A program made the position numbers and the translations under genes. Source: Ectopseudomonas mendocina (lineage in GTDB: Bacteria; Pseudomonadota; Gammaproteobacteria; Pseudomonadales; Pseudomonadaceae). Taken from it: a stretch of DNA of 64,000 nt. Positions 38,818-49,978 of the stretch are shown here, piece after piece. The stretch spans positions 216,534 through 280,533 of the forward strand of contig NZ_JADTQG010000003.1 of the NCBI RefSeq assembly GCF_016008875.1, read 5' to 3'. Every line of letters begins with the position of its first letter. Within the stretch, counting starts at the first letter, position 1. The notes under the pieces were generated by a model. It searched no databases. It was given only the letters and a program-made list of their open reading frames with translations, and was not told where the DNA came from.

Positions 38818-39090
38818 CTATTGATGCCGCGCACGACGCTCCATGTAGCGCTCGACGTAGGAGCAGGACGGAATTACGGTATAACCCTTGCCCTCGGCAT
38901 ACTGCAGGGCATGCTCGGTGAGTGCTGCAGCAATGCCGCGGCCACGCAGGGCGTTGGGTACGAAGGTGCGGTAGATGTCCAACGTCTGCTTACCCAGATC
39001 CATATAGGCCAGATAGGCACGATCACCATCGACGGTCGTCACGAACTGGTGACTCGCCTGGTCATGGTGGATGGACAACCCCTCGCTCAT
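38818..39090 (-). CDS. Small GNAT-family N-acetyltransferase
   Basis: This 90-residue protein is the short YidJ/Gtn10 type of GNAT, with the acetyl-CoA loop FVPNALRGRGIAAALTEHALQYAEGKGYTVIPSCSYV. GAGGAGTGAAG before the ATG at 39090 fixes the start (MSEGLSIHHDQ). The acceptor is unknown. Confidence 0.85.
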   Translation of the reverse strand: MSEGLSIHHDQASHQFVTTVDGDRAYLAYMDLGKQTLDIYRTFVPNALRGRGIAAALTEHALQYAEGKGYTVIPSCSYVERYMERRARHQ

Positions 39091-39226
39091 CTTCACTCCT
39101 CTAGCCGCAACCGTTAGCGGCGCATCTGCTTTTACTTCATACCGGTGCTTTGGCAAAAGCGCAAACTGCTTCTGCACATGCGATCGGCCAAGCTTATCAG
39201 GCGCAGAACGGCCCAGCCACGGGCAA

Positions 39227-40606
39227 TCAGATACTCAACAGCGCAATGCAGAGCAACGCCGCTATCACCGGGATCAGCACCGTGATGACGAAGATGTCCT
39301 TGTACGCCTGCCTGTGCGTCAAGCCCATGATCATCAGCATGGCGATCACCGCGCCGCAATGCGGCAGCGAATCCAGGCCGCCGGCGGTGATGTTGGCGAT
39401 ACGGTGCAGCACCTCCGGCTCCACGCCCATTTCCAGGTAGCGCGGCGCCAGGGTCTGCATGAATATCTGCAAGCCACCGGAAGAGGAACCGACGATCCCC
39501 GATACCACACTGACCGAGGCGAACACCGACAGCAGTGGCGGCAGGTCCACGGCCAGTATCCATTGGGCGAACTGGGCAAAACCTGCAGTCTGGGTAACGA
39601 CCCCACCAAAGCCGATCACCGCCGCCGTATTCAACAGCGGCATGATCGAGTCGTCCGCCCCCTGCCCCAGCAAACCCAGGGTATTGCGGCGCAAGGCCGG
39701 GAACATCAGCACAGCGACGCCAGTGGCGATCACCAGGGCCAGACTGGGCCAGAGAATCGGCTGCGCCTGACTGAAGCCCAGCAGCCCACCCAATGCACCC
39801 TCGCCCGGCACGACCGCACCTGACAGGGCAAGCAGGCGCGGCAAGAGAATGATGCCCAGCACCACGATGATCGGCACCAGCGCCAGGCCCCAGTGCGGCC
39901 CGCTACCTGGTGCGCCGGCGAGCTGCTGCATGCGCTCGTCCTGCGCGTTGGGCTCGAAGCCCTCGCCACGCTCGCGCGCCAGGCGCCACTCCCGCTGCAG
40001 ATAAGCCATACCCAGGACGATCATCACCAGCGAAGCGAACAGCCCGATCCAGGCACCGGCGAACAGGTCGGTACCCAGCGCACTGGCGGCGATCACGTTG
40101 TGAATCGATGGCGAACCGGGTAACGCCGTCATGGTGAAGGTACCGGCACCGAGCGCCGTGGCGGCGCAGAACAGGCGCTTGGGCAGGTTGGCTTCGCGCA
40201 TCAGAGTGATGCCCAGCGGATACATGGTGAAGATCACCACGAACACCACCACCCCACCGTAAGTCAGCACCGCACACACCAGCATCGCCACCCACAGCGT
40301 GCGCTGCGTACCCAGCCCGCGGGTAATGGCCTGGGCGATACTGCCGGCCGCCTGGCTGGCCGCCATGACCTTGCCGAAGATCGCCCCGCAGAGAAACAGC
40401 ACGAAGAACTTGCCGGCAAAGGTAAACGCACCCAGTGGGCCGAATGGAAAGTGTTCAAGAAGTGCACGAGGTACAGCGACACCATTGCTCAGCGCCACCA
40501 GCATCGAACACAGCAATGCCGCGATGAAAATGTTCACGCCGCGCAGCGCCATGAAGATAAGTAGCGCCAGGCCCAGCAAGAGCCCCAAATTCCCAAGCAT
40601 CGCCAT
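39227..40606 (-). CDS. GntP-family permease
   Basis: The 459-residue membrane protein has about 12 hydrophobic segments and GntP-type signatures such as ALGAGTFTMTALPGSPSIHNVIAASALGTD and SVVSGIVGSSSGGLQIFM. Family members carry gluconate, other sugar acids or hydroxy acids such as 3-hydroxybutyrate. No catabolic gene adjoins it, so the substrate is open. An ATG two codons in (40600) is an equally good start. Confidence 0.88.
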   Translation of the reverse strand: MAMLGNLGLLLGLALLIFMALRGVNIFIAALLCSMLVALSNGVAVPRALLEHFPFGPLGAFTFAGKFFVLFLCGAIFGKVMAASQAAGSIAQAITRGLGTQRTLWVAMLVCAVLTYGGVVVFVVIFTMYPLGITLMREANLPKRLFCAATALGAGTFTMTALPGSPSIHNVIAASALGTDLFAGAWIGLFASLVMIVLGMAYLQREWRLARERGEGFEPNAQDERMQQLAGAPGSGPHWGLALVPIIVVLGIILLPRLLALSGAVVPGEGALGGLLGFSQAQPILWPSLALVIATGVAVLMFPALRRNTLGLLGQGADDSIMPLLNTAAVIGFGGVVTQTAGFAQFAQWILAVDLPPLLSVFASVSVVSGIVGSSSGGLQIFMQTLAPRYLEMGVEPEVLHRIANITAGGLDSLPHCGAVIAMLMIMGLTHRQAYKDIFVITVLIPVIAALLCIALLSI

Positions 40607-40867
40607 TCCCCTCTTTATTGTTTTAGTTCCAAGTCGGGACAGTTATAACAGTTCGTACAGACGCTACTGTATGGATTGCGTAACTGACTGTTTTTTAGCC
40701 AGCCCCCGTGAGCCGTGCCCTGTAGCCGCCGGGCCAAAGAAAAAAAACTGCAACTCTTGCCCTGGCTCCGTTTACTTACTAAAACTAATAGGTAGTATGT
40801 ACGCCGGCTAATTTCCCGCAGTTGGGGAATTGCTTTTTATGGAAAACTCCACCTCAAGGGGAACACG

Positions 40868-41119
40868 ATGAACAACGTTCTGAAATTCTCTGCTCTGGCT
40901 CTGGCCGCAGTTCTGGCTACCGGTTGCAGCAGCATGTCCAAAGAAACCGAAGCTCGTCTGACTGCTACCGAAGACGCAGCTGCTCGCGCTCAAGCCCGTG
41001 CCGACGAAGCCTACCGCAAGGCTGATGAAGCTCTGGCCGCTGCTCAGAAGGCTCAGCAGACCGCTGACGAAGCCAACGAGCGTGCTCTGCGCATGCTGGA
41101 AAAAGCCAGCCGCAAGTAA
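40868..41119 (+). CDS. oprI: Major outer-membrane lipoprotein OprI (Lpp)
   Basis: This 83-residue lipoprotein has a lipobox LATGCSSM, so Cys20 should be lipidated. The rest is an Ala-rich coiled coil with heptads ([40 protein letters not shown]) ending in Lys, the residue that can link to peptidoglycan. AAGGGG precedes the ATG by about 6 bases. Codon choice is strongly biased, as in other very highly expressed genes. A strong terminator follows. Confidence 0.97.
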   Translation: MNNVLKFSALALAAVLATGCSSMSKETEARLTATEDAAARAQARADEAYRKADEALAAAQKAQQTADEANERALRMLEKASRK

Positions 41120-41138
41120 TTGCGACTCGTTTTTTTCG

Positions 41139-41171
41139 AAAGCCGTCCCAGGCAACTGGGGCGGCTTTTTT
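41139..41171 (+). terminator. Rho-independent terminator after oprI
   Basis: The 13-base arms 41139-41151 and 41156-41168 pair with one G-U around GCAA, and a T run follows. Confidence 0.93.
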
Positions 41172-41220
41172 ATTACTTGAGACAGGCTCTGAACATTTCA
41201 CGCCTGGCTATAGGGCAATA

Positions 41221-41254
41221 AAAAGCCCGCCGACATGCTTGCGGGCGGGCTTTT
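41221..41254 (-). terminator. Terminator after the L,D-transpeptidase gene
   Basis: AAAAGCCCGCC (41221-41231) and GGCGGGCTTTT (41244-41254) pair perfectly; the minus-strand tail is T-rich. Confidence 0.88.
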
Positions 41255-41268
41255 CAGTGACTCGAAGA

Positions 41269-42225
41269 TCAGAACGGGTTGTCGCTGCTGGCGACCACGC
41301 TCTCGGTTTGTGCGGCGATAGGCACCGGCATGCCGTCTTCGGCAGCGACCACTTCGCGGACCATTTCCCAGTCCAGGCGCAGGCCGCTGAGTTCGTCGCG
41401 CTTGAGCAATGCATTGATCACCGCCGTATGTTTGTCGACAACGGACGGATCGCCCTCGTCATCGAGCGGCGCGTGGGCCTCCAGGTAGATCTTGCCGCCA
41501 CTGACGCCGAACTTGTACGGCTCGTTCAGAATGCGCACCGGAGTGCCGACCGGCACCATGTCTGCCAGTTCCAGCACATTGTGATTGAGCATGCGGAAGC
41601 AGCCATGGCTGACACGCATGCCAATACCGAACTTCTTGTTCGAACCGTGGATCAGGTAACCCGGGAACGACAGCGTCATCTTGTACGGCCCCAGCGGATT
41701 ATCCGGGCCAGGCGGCACCACGGTGGGCAGGATGTCCCCCTCGGCAGCGTGCTCTTCACGAATGGACTTGGGCGGATACCAGGCCGGGTTCGGCGTCTTC
41801 ACCGTCACCCGGCCGGTGCCCAGCGGCGAACCCCAGCCTTCCCGGCCGATGCCCAGCGGAAAGGTGTGCACCACGTTCTGCCCCTTCGGGAAGTAGTACA
41901 GGCGATACTCGGCCAGGTTGATCACGATGCCCTCGCGCGGGCCCGGCGGCAGCACGTAGCGCGTCGGCAGGATGACCTCGGTGCCCTCGCCAGGCAGCCA
42001 GGGGTCGACGCCCGGGTTGGCGGCGACCATTTCCAGATAGCCAAGATCGTTTGCCGTTCCCAGATCGGCGAAAGTGTCCTCGTACTTGGCCGTGATCACT
42101 TGTACCTGGCCCACCACATCTTCGCCTGGCGGCGGCAGTGGAAGTTCGAGAGCCTGAGCTGCGGCACTGGAGCACAGGGCGACCAGAGTCAGGCAGCGGT
42201 TGACCGCAGAAAAGCGCGACAACAT
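41269..42225 (-). CDS. L,D-transpeptidase (ErfK/YbiS/YkuD family)
   Basis: The 318-residue periplasmic enzyme forms 3-3 peptidoglycan crosslinks or attaches lipoprotein to meso-DAP. It has a signal peptide (to AQALELPLPPP), a LysM-like region (YLEMVAANPGVDPWLPGEGTEVILPTRYVLPPGP) and the YkuD domain with GYLIHGSN and the catalytic SHGCFRM. The start MLSRFSAVN at 42225 gives a proper signal peptide. It lies beside oprI, the lipoprotein that family members can anchor in enterobacteria; that link is inference here. Confidence 0.93.
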   Translation of the reverse strand: MLSRFSAVNRCLTLVALCSSAAAQALELPLPPPGEDVVGQVQVITAKYEDTFADLGTANDLGYLEMVAANPGVDPWLPGEGTEVILPTRYVLPPGPREGIVINLAEYRLYYFPKGQNVVHTFPLGIGREGWGSPLGTGRVTVKTPNPAWYPPKSIREEHAAEGDILPTVVPPGPDNPLGPYKMTLSFPGYLIHGSNKKFGIGMRVSHGCFRMLNHNVLELADMVPVGTPVRILNEPYKFGVSGGKIYLEAHAPLDDEGDPSVVDKHTAVINALLKRDELSGLRLDWEMVREVVAAEDGMPVPIAAQTESVVASSDNPF

Positions 42226-42297
42226 CCGGGAATACCTTGAAAAGAGTTGAGTGATATTGCGGCGATTGTACACCGCCGTTGGAACGCCTGGCAGACG

Positions 42298-42579
42298 TCA
42301 GCCATCCGCCCAGTTCGAGCACAAACCCTGACGCTGCGCCTCGAAGGTAGCCAGGCAGGCAGGACAGAGTCGGCGGTCGCGCAGCCAGACCTTTTCCAGC
42401 GCACGCCATCGTGGCTGCGCCGGTAACAACCCGCCACACAAAGTGCGATCGGCATGCCCACCCAGGCGCAATTGGCGAGCTACCAGGTGCACGCGCACCT
42501 CGCGGCAGGCGAACAGATCCAGCTGCTCGTCCGGCTCGATCAGTTGATAGGCATAAAGGGTCCAGGCGGGACGCGGCAT
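42298..42579 (-). CDS. Conserved-looking small hypothetical protein, Cys-rich
   Basis: The 93-residue soluble protein starts MPRPAWTLYAYQLIEPDEQLDLFACREVRVHLVARQ. It has cysteines in ACREV, LCGGL, LCPACLATF and GLCSNW, a possible zinc-binding set. I do not recognise the family. Codon use matches the genome. It lies between tesA and the L,D-transpeptidase, all on the minus strand. Confidence 0.62.
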   Translation of the reverse strand: MPRPAWTLYAYQLIEPDEQLDLFACREVRVHLVARQLRLGGHADRTLCGGLLPAQPRWRALEKVWLRDRRLCPACLATFEAQRQGLCSNWADG

Positions 42580-42669
42580 CTGGGGCTCCGTGACAGGTCG
42601 GCCACATTAGCCGAAAGGCTTGAGGCGGAAAAGCCTCCAGCCATTCAGTTTCCCTCAGCGATGAGGCGG

Positions 42670-43275
42670 TTACAGCAAGGGCTTGAGCGCCGGCCAGGCA
42701 TTATCCAGCAGCACGGCCTGTGCGTCCTGAGTCGGGTGAATGCCATCGGCCTGCATCATCCCCGGCACACCACCGACACCCTCGAGGAAGAACGGCACCA
42801 GTGCAACCTGCTTTTGCTCGGCCAGGTCAGCGAACACCTGGGCAAAAGCCGTGGTGTAGCGAGCACCATAGTTCGGGGGCAGGCGCATTCCCAGAAGCAG
42901 CACCTCGGCACCGGCCGTCTGCGAGGCGTCGATCATCGACGCAAGATTCTGTTGCAATTGTGCGGGGGGCTGGCCACGCAGGCCGTCGTTGCCGCCCAGC
43001 TCGATGATGACCAGCTCCGGCTTGTGTTCGGCAAGTAGCGCAGAGAGCCGTGCGGCGCCGCCTGCGCTGGTGTCGCCGCTGATCGAGGCGTTAACTACGG
43101 AGTGCTCGAAACCCTCTTCCCGAAGGCGTTTCTCCAGCAGCGCGACCCATCCCACCCGGCTATCCAGGCCAAAAGCGGCGCTGATACTATCGCCGACCAC
43201 AAGCAGGGTGCCTGCAACCGCTCCCTGAGCCCAGAACATCAGGGTCAAGGCACCACTGAGCCACCATGCACGCAT
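42670..43275 (-). CDS. tesA: Periplasmic lysophospholipase/thioesterase I (SGNH)
   Basis: TesA is a multifunctional SGNH hydrolase acting on thioesters, aryl esters and lysophospholipids. The 201-residue precursor has a signal peptide (to VAGTLLVVGDS) and the four SGNH blocks: GDSISAAFGLD, SGDTSAGG, IELGGNDGLRG and DGIHPT. It is divergent from the ABC transporter pair, the same order as tesA (PA2856) in P. aeruginosa and tesA-ybbAP in E. coli. Confidence 0.94.
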   Translation of the reverse strand: MRAWWLSGALTLMFWAQGAVAGTLLVVGDSISAAFGLDSRVGWVALLEKRLREEGFEHSVVNASISGDTSAGGAARLSALLAEHKPELVIIELGGNDGLRGQPPAQLQQNLASMIDASQTAGAEVLLLGMRLPPNYGARYTTAFAQVFADLAEQKQVALVPFFLEGVGGVPGMMQADGIHPTQDAQAVLLDNAWPALKPLL

Positions 43276-43286
43276 TTGGAATCTCC

Positions 43287-43970
43287 ATGACTTCGAGCAT
43301 TCTCGCTGCGCGGAACCTTAGCAAAGTGGTCAGCAGCGCGGAAGGCAAGCTGACCATCCTCCATGATCTCGATCTCGAACTGAGCAAAGGCGACAGCCTG
43401 GCCATCGTCGGTAGTTCCGGGTCCGGCAAATCCACCCTGCTCGGGTTGCTCGCCGGCCTCGACCTGCCCAGCGGCGGCGCCGTGCTGCTGGCCGGCAAGA
43501 ACCTCAGCGAACTCGATGAGGACCAGCGTGCGCGCCTGCGCGCCGAGCATGTCGGCTTCGTATTCCAGTCGTTCCAGCTGCTCGACAGTCTCAATGCGCT
43601 GGAAAACGTGATGCTGCCGCTGGAGCTGGAAGGTCATGCCGATGCCCGCCAGCGCGCCCGTGCATTGCTCGAACGCGTCGGCCTCGGCCAGCGTCTGACG
43701 CACTACCCACGCCAACTCTCCGGTGGCGAACAACAGCGCGTGGCCATCGCCCGCGCCTTCGCCGCCGAGCCGGACGTACTGTTCGCCGACGAACCCACCG
43801 GCAACCTCGACAGCCATACCGGCGAACGCATCAGCGACCTGCTCTTTCAGCTCAACCAGGAGCGTGGCACCACCCTTGTGCTGGTCACCCATGACGAACG
43901 CCTGGCACACCGCTGCCAGCGCCTGATCCGCCTGGAAGGCGGGCATCTGATCGATCGCGTGGAGCCCTGA
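43287..43970 (+). CDS. ybbA: ABC transporter ATPase (YbbA type)
   Basis: The 227-residue ATPase has Walker [10 protein letters not shown], signature [15 protein letters not shown], Walker [13 protein letters not shown] and the switch His in LVTHD. It belongs to the LolD/MacB-like group. I chose the ATG at 43287 ([11 protein letters not shown]). Its stop overlaps the permease start (TGATG). In E. coli the same pair sits next to tesA; the transported substrate is not established. Confidence 0.92.
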   Translation: MTSSILAARNLSKVVSSAEGKLTILHDLDLELSKGDSLAIVGSSGSGKSTLLGLLAGLDLPSGGAVLLAGKNLSELDEDQRARLRAEHVGFVFQSFQLLDSLNALENVMLPLELEGHADARQRARALLERVGLGQRLTHYPRQLSGGEQQRVAIARAFAAEPDVLFADEPTGNLDSHTGERISDLLFQLNQERGTTLVLVTHDERLAHRCQRLIRLEGGHLIDRVEP

Positions 43971-46474
43971 TGAGACGCGTGCCCTTCGCTCGCCTATTTT
44001 CGCTCGCTGCCCGCCAACTGCTGCGCGACGCCCGCGCCGGGGAGTTGCGGGTGCTGTTCTTCGCCTTGCTGGTAGCCGTGGCGGCCAGCAGCGCCATCGG
44101 CTACTTCAGTGCGCGCCTGAACGACGCCATGCTGCTGCGCGCCAGCGAATTTCTCGCTGCCGACCTGCGCCTGAGTGGCAGCACGCCGGCCAGCCATGAG
44201 CAGATCGATGCCGGCCTCAAGCTGGGCCTGGATCATGCCCAGGCGGTGGAGTTTTCCAGCGTGGTCGCCGCAGCGGATGGCATTCAGCTGTCCAGCGTCA
44301 AGGCAGCCAACGACGCTTACCCGCTGCGCGGTGAATTGCGAAGCGCAGCCGAGCCCTACGCATCAGAGGAAGTGGGTTCCGGCCCGCGCCCGGGAGAGGT
44401 CTGGGCCGAGGCACGTCTGATGGTCGCGCTGAACCTGAAGATAGGGGACGAGCTGGAGATCGGCGCCAAGACCCTGCGTCTGAGCCGCGTGCTGACCTAT
44501 GACCCGGACACCGCTGGCGATTTCTATAGCCTGACGCCGAGGGTGCTGATGCACCTGGACGACCTCGCTGCGACCGAGGTCGTGCAACCCGGCAGCCGTG
44601 TGCGCTTTCGCGAACTCTGGCGCGGCGATGCCGACGCACTGGCAGCCTACCGCCAGGCCATCGACGCCGGCCTGGAACCCAATCAACGCCTGGACGATGC
44701 GCGTGATGGCAATCGCCAGGTCGGTGGCGCGCTCGGCCGCGCCGAACGTTATCTGAACCTGGCCAGCCTGGCGGCGGTGCTGCTCGCCGGTGTTGCAGTG
44801 GCACTGTCAGCGGCACGCTTCGCCGCGCGGCGCTTCGACGCCAGCGCCCTGCTGCGCTGCCTCGGTCTATCACGGCGCGAAGCACTGGCACTGTTCGGCC
44901 TGCAACTGGCGCTGCTCGGGCTGATCGCCAGCGTGCTCGGCGCGCTGCTCGGCTGGGCCGGTCAGCATGTGCTGTTCTATCTGTTGCGCGGTCTGATCCC
45001 CGATGATCTGCCACCTGCCGACCTGTGGCCCGCTCTCGCCGGGATGGCTACCGGCCTCGTAGCGCTTGCCGGCTTCGCTCTGCCGCCGCTGGCGGCTCTT
45101 GGGCGCGTGCCACCGCTGCGCGTGCTGCGCCGCGACATGCTGCCGGTGCCGGCGAGCTCCTGGCTGGTGTACGGCGCGGCGCTGGTCGCGCTGGGCCTGA
45201 TCATGTGGCGTCTGAGCCTGGACCTGCGCCTGACCCTGGCACTGCTCGGCGGTGGCCTGCTGGCGGCGGTAGTGCTCGGCGGCCTGCTGTTGCTCGGCCT
45301 GCAAAGCCTGCGTCGCATGCTGCAACGCGCCGCCCTGCCATGGCGTTTGGGTCTTGGACAACTGCTGCGCCATCCGCTGGCCGCCGCTGGCCAGTCGCTG
45401 GCGTTCGGCCTGATCCTGCTGGCCATGGCGCTGATCGCCCTGCTGCGTGGCGAGCTGCTCGACACCTGGCAGGACCAGTTGCCGGAGGATGCGCCCAACC
45501 ACTTCGCCCTCAACGTGCTGCCGGCAGAACGCGATGCCTTCGCCGCACGCCTGGCCGAACTATCATCACACCCGGCGCCGCTATATCCGGTGGTGCCCGG
45601 TCGGCTGATCATGATCAACGACGAGCCGGTGCGCCAACTGGTGACCAAGGAAAGCCGCGGCGAGCGCGCCATCCAGCGCGACCTGAGCCTGACCTGGGCC
45701 GAGGAGCTGCCATCGGACAATCTGATCACTGCCGGCAATTGGTGGGGCGCGGCGCACGCCAGCGAACTGCCTGGCGTTTCCGTCGAGGCCGAGCTGGCTG
45801 AAAGCCTGCAGTTGAAACTGGGCGACCGCCTGCGCTTCAACGTCGGCGGCATCGAGCGCGAAGCACAGGTCAGCAGCCTGCGCCAGGTGGACTGGGACAG
45901 CTTCCAGCCCAACTTCTACATGATCTTCGAGCCGCAGACCCTGCAGGACCTGCCCGCCACCTACCTGACCAGCTTTTACCTGCCACCCGGCCAGGACGCG
46001 GAATTGGTCACCCTCAGCCGCGCCTTCCCCAGCGTCACCCTGCTGCAGGTCGACGCGCTGCTGGCGCAGCTGCGCAGCATTCTCGCCCAGGTCACCCTGG
46101 CCATCGAGTACGTGCTGCTGTTCGTACTCGCCGCCGGCATCACCGTGCTCCTGGCCGGACTGCAGGCGACGCTGGACGAGCGCATTCGCCAGGGTGCATT
46201 GCTGCGCGCCTTGGGCGCCGAGCGCAAGTTGCTGATAAGCGCCCGCCGTGCCGAGTTCGGTCTGCTCGGCGCCGCCGCCGGCCTGCTTGCCGCGCTGGGC
46301 TGCGAGCTGGTGAGTTTCCTGCTCTACCGCTATGCCTTCGACATGAGCTGGCAGCCTCACCCCTGGCTGCTCCTGCTGCCCGTGATCGGCGCTCTGCTGA
46401 TCGGCCTGGCCGGCGTACTCGGCACCCGCCGCGCACTAAATGCCAGCCCCCTGAGCGTATTGCGCGAAGGCTGA
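43970..46474 (+). CDS. ybbP: ABC transporter permease with two FtsX-like units (YbbP type)
   Basis: This 834-residue permease has an N-terminal helix, a periplasmic domain, then FtsX/MacB-like helices in two groups (about 255-450 and 700-830), ending GTRRALNASPLSVLREG. It is larger than LolC-type permeases and matches the YbbP arrangement. It works with the ATPase encoded just upstream, with start and stop codons overlapping. A role in lipid or lipoprotein extraction is suggested only by family and by tesA next door. Confidence 0.91.
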   Translation: MRRVPFARLFSLAARQLLRDARAGELRVLFFALLVAVAASSAIGYFSARLNDAMLLRASEFLAADLRLSGSTPASHEQIDAGLKLGLDHAQAVEFSSVVAAADGIQLSSVKAANDAYPLRGELRSAAEPYASEEVGSGPRPGEVWAEARLMVALNLKIGDELEIGAKTLRLSRVLTYDPDTAGDFYSLTPRVLMHLDDLAATEVVQPGSRVRFRELWRGDADALAAYRQAIDAGLEPNQRLDDARDGNRQVGGALGRAERYLNLASLAAVLLAGVAVALSAARFAARRFDASALLRCLGLSRREALALFGLQLALLGLIASVLGALLGWAGQHVLFYLLRGLIPDDLPPADLWPALAGMATGLVALAGFALPPLAALGRVPPLRVLRRDMLPVPASSWLVYGAALVALGLIMWRLSLDLRLTLALLGGGLLAAVVLGGLLLLGLQSLRRMLQRAALPWRLGLGQLLRHPLAAAGQSLAFGLILLAMALIALLRGELLDTWQDQLPEDAPNHFALNVLPAERDAFAARLAELSSHPAPLYPVVPGRLIMINDEPVRQLVTKESRGERAIQRDLSLTWAEELPSDNLITAGNWWGAAHASELPGVSVEAELAESLQLKLGDRLRFNVGGIEREAQVSSLRQVDWDSFQPNFYMIFEPQTLQDLPATYLTSFYLPPGQDAELVTLSRAFPSVTLLQVDALLAQLRSILAQVTLAIEYVLLFVLAAGITVLLAGLQATLDERIRQGALLRALGAERKLLISARRAEFGLLGAAAGLLAALGCELVSFLLYRYAFDMSWQPHPWLLLLPVIGALLIGLAGVLGTRRALNASPLSVLREG

Positions 46475-46528
46475 GCCTGGAGAAGGGGTTTGCTAGACTG
46501 GCGCCCCTTCCCCTTTCTCAGAGACACC

Positions 46529-47026
46529 ATGAGCCGCTATCGCCCCCCTCGCCCCGCCGGCACCCCCTTGATCACGCCTGAAGGCGAAGCGCGCCTGCGC
46601 GCCGAGCTGCACGAGCTGTGGCATGTGCGCAGGCCACAGGTGACGCAATCGGTCAGCGAAGCGGCGGCCCAGGGCGACCGTTCGGAAAACGCCGAGTACA
46701 CCTACGGCAAGAAGATGCTGCGCGAAATCGACAGCCGCGTGCGCTTTCTCACCAAGCGCCTGGAAAAGCTCAAGGTGGTCAGCGAAAAACCGTCCGATCC
46801 GAACAAGGTGTATTTCGGCGCATGGGTCACCATCGAAGACGAGGACGGCGAACAGTCACGCTACCGTATCGTCGGCCCTGACGAGCTGGATCTGAAGCAG
46901 GGCCTGATCAGCATCGACTCGCCACTGGCGCGCGCCCTGGTCGGCAAGGAATTGGACGCCGTGGTTCGCGTGCACAGCCCCAGTGGCGAGAAGACCTGCT
47001 ACATCGTCGAGATCGACTATCCCTAG
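46529..47026 (+). CDS. greB: Transcription elongation factor GreB
   Basis: GreB rescues backtracked RNA polymerase by stimulating transcript cleavage. The 165-residue protein has the N-terminal coiled coil with the acidic tip [38 protein letters not shown] and the C-terminal FKBP-like domain. GreB rather than GreA is indicated by the YTYGKK...RVRFL pattern and basic N-terminus ([16 protein letters not shown]). Confidence 0.95.
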   Translation: MSRYRPPRPAGTPLITPEGEARLRAELHELWHVRRPQVTQSVSEAAAQGDRSENAEYTYGKKMLREIDSRVRFLTKRLEKLKVVSEKPSDPNKVYFGAWVTIEDEDGEQSRYRIVGPDELDLKQGLISIDSPLARALVGKELDAVVRVHSPSGEKTCYIVEIDYP

Positions 47027-47036
47027 ACGCTGCCCG

Positions 47037-47090
47037 CGTAGGGCGAGTGCAACCACCATGGCCACGCTGGCGGGTTGCACCCGCCCTACG
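47037..47090. repeat. Palindromic intergenic repeat after greB
   Basis: Outer arms CGTAGGGCG/CGCCCTACG and inner arms GTGCAACC/GGTTGCAC form a nested inverted repeat between greB and the convergent small gene. It resembles the 6736-6815 element (CGTAGGGTGG type). Confidence 0.75.
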
Positions 47091-47098
47091 TCAGCATA

Positions 47099-47407
47099 CT
47101 AGCGCCGGGTAATCAGCCCCTGACGCGCCACACGCACCAGCTCACCTACGGTTTGCGCCAGATCCTCGGCGCCAGGGGCCTGAATCACGGCTAGGTCGAA
47201 GCTGTCCCGCGCGAAGCGGCTCAGCGATTCGCCGTTCTGTACGAACTGGATGCGAAACGCACGCGACCCGGCCCAGCGCTTGGGCCAGCCTTCGAGATAA
47301 CGCAGCAAGGTAGGCTGATGGCTTCCGCCGAGCAGCACGCGCGGATTGCGCAGCAGCAGGCCCGAGGTGATGGGCGCCAGGCGAATAAGGGGTTGGGGAC
47401 AGATCAT
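47099..47407 (-). CDS. Conserved-position small hypothetical protein (102 aa)
   Basis: The product MICPQPLIRLAPITSGLLLRNPRVLLGGSHQPTLLRYLEG... has a C-terminal segment (FDLAVIQAPGAEDLAQTVGELVRVARQGLIT) resembling the end of a methyltransferase Rossmann core, but no SAM-binding loop is present. A gene of this size stands between greB and the lipase region in P. aeruginosa (PA2860, from memory). Function unknown. Confidence 0.6.
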   Translation of the reverse strand: MICPQPLIRLAPITSGLLLRNPRVLLGGSHQPTLLRYLEGWPKRWAGSRAFRIQFVQNGESLSRFARDSFDLAVIQAPGAEDLAQTVGELVRVARQGLITRR

Positions 47408-48853
<1,446 letters not shown>

Positions 48854-48863
48854 ACTGCTGTTG

Positions 48864-48894
48864 CTCGCAGGGTGCGCACAACGCACCCTGCGAG
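48864..48894 (+). other. Strong hairpin in the lipA-lipH gap
   Basis: CTCGCAGGGTGCG (48864-48876) pairs perfectly with CGCACCCTGCGAG (48882-48894) around CACAA; flanking GCTG/CAGC can extend it. No T run follows, so it is not a classic terminator. It could cap the lipA mRNA or partly block read-through. Confidence 0.7.
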
Positions 48895-48950
48895 GCAGCA
48901 GCGCTGAGCAACGGCTCGGACTGCGATCCGACGTCTTACTGGAACCTGCC

Positions 48951-49976
48951 GTGAAGAAAGCCCTGTTCGCCCTGCCTCTGTTGATCGCCGCCAGCCTGGC
49001 GTTGATGCTTTACCTGCAACCCGGGCACCAGCCCACTCAACTACCTTCTCCCGCCGCCGTGACGGCGACGCCATCCGCAGCAGAGCCGACTGCCGAGACC
49101 ACAGCGCCGCGCAGCGAAGACAGACCGAACAAGGCTGCCAGGCTGGCCCTGCCCAGCTCCTTTGTCGGCACCGAAGTCGACGGCAGCTTTCGCGTCGATG
49201 CTGCCGGCAATCTAATCGTCAGCGAGGATATCCGGCGGATCTTCGATTACTTCCTCGCCAGCATCGGCGAAGAAAGCCTCGATGCCAGCGTTTCGCGGCT
49301 ACGCAAATACATCGACAGCCAGCTTCAGGAGCCAGCGCGAGCCCGTGCCCGGACGCTGTTGGAGCAGTACCTGAGCTACAAGCGTGAGCTGGTGCTGCTT
49401 GAGCGTGACCTGCCGCAAATGGCCAGCCTGGATGCCATGCGCCAGCGCGAGAGCGCCGTACAGGCCTTGCGCGCGCGCCTGTTCGACAACGAGACGCACC
49501 TGGCCTTCTTCGCCCGCGAGGAAGGCTATAACCGCTTTACTCTGGAGCGCCTGGCCATCCAGCACGACGCCCGCATGAGTCCCGAAGAAAAAGGCATTGC
49601 CGTCGACCGCTTGCGTACCTCCCTGCCCGAAGAGCTACAGGACGCCGTACTGCCGCAACTGCAACAGGAACTACGGCAGAACACAGCGCGGCTGCAGGCC
49701 GAGGGCGCCAGCGCAGCGCAGATCCGCCAGATGCGCCAGCAACTGGTCGGTGCAGAAGCCACCACGCGTCTTGAGGCGCTGGATAGCCAGCGGGAGAATT
49801 GGCAGCAACGTCTGGGCGACTACATCGCCGCGAAAGCGCGTATCGAGGCCAGCGAAGGCCTCAGCAGCGGAGACAAGCGTGCAGCGATCGAGGCTCTGGC
49901 TGCAGAACGTTTCGATGAGCGCGAACGCCTGCGTCTGGATGCCGCCGAACAGTTGGCGGCGAGCAAGAAGCAGTAG
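48951..49976 (+). CDS. lipH: Lipase-specific foldase (Lif)
   Basis: The 341-residue steric chaperone is anchored in the inner membrane by an N-terminal helix ([22 protein letters not shown]), followed by a Pro/Ala/Thr-rich linker and a helical periplasmic domain that folds LipA. The Lif motif [13 protein letters not shown] lies near residue 91. I take a GTG start at 48951 (GTGAAGAAAGCC), since only that gives the membrane anchor; the ribosome site is weak. The gene ends 2 bases before the convergent LacI-type gene. Confidence 0.94.
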   Translation: MKKALFALPLLIAASLALMLYLQPGHQPTQLPSPAAVTATPSAAEPTAETTAPRSEDRPNKAARLALPSSFVGTEVDGSFRVDAAGNLIVSEDIRRIFDYFLASIGEESLDASVSRLRKYIDSQLQEPARARARTLLEQYLSYKRELVLLERDLPQMASLDAMRQRESAVQALRARLFDNETHLAFFAREEGYNRFTLERLAIQHDARMSPEEKGIAVDRLRTSLPEELQDAVLPQLQQELRQNTARLQAEGASAAQIRQMRQQLVGAEATTRLEALDSQRENWQQRLGDYIAAKARIEASEGLSSGDKRAAIEALAAERFDERERLRLDAAEQLAASKKQ

Positions 49977-49978
49977 CG

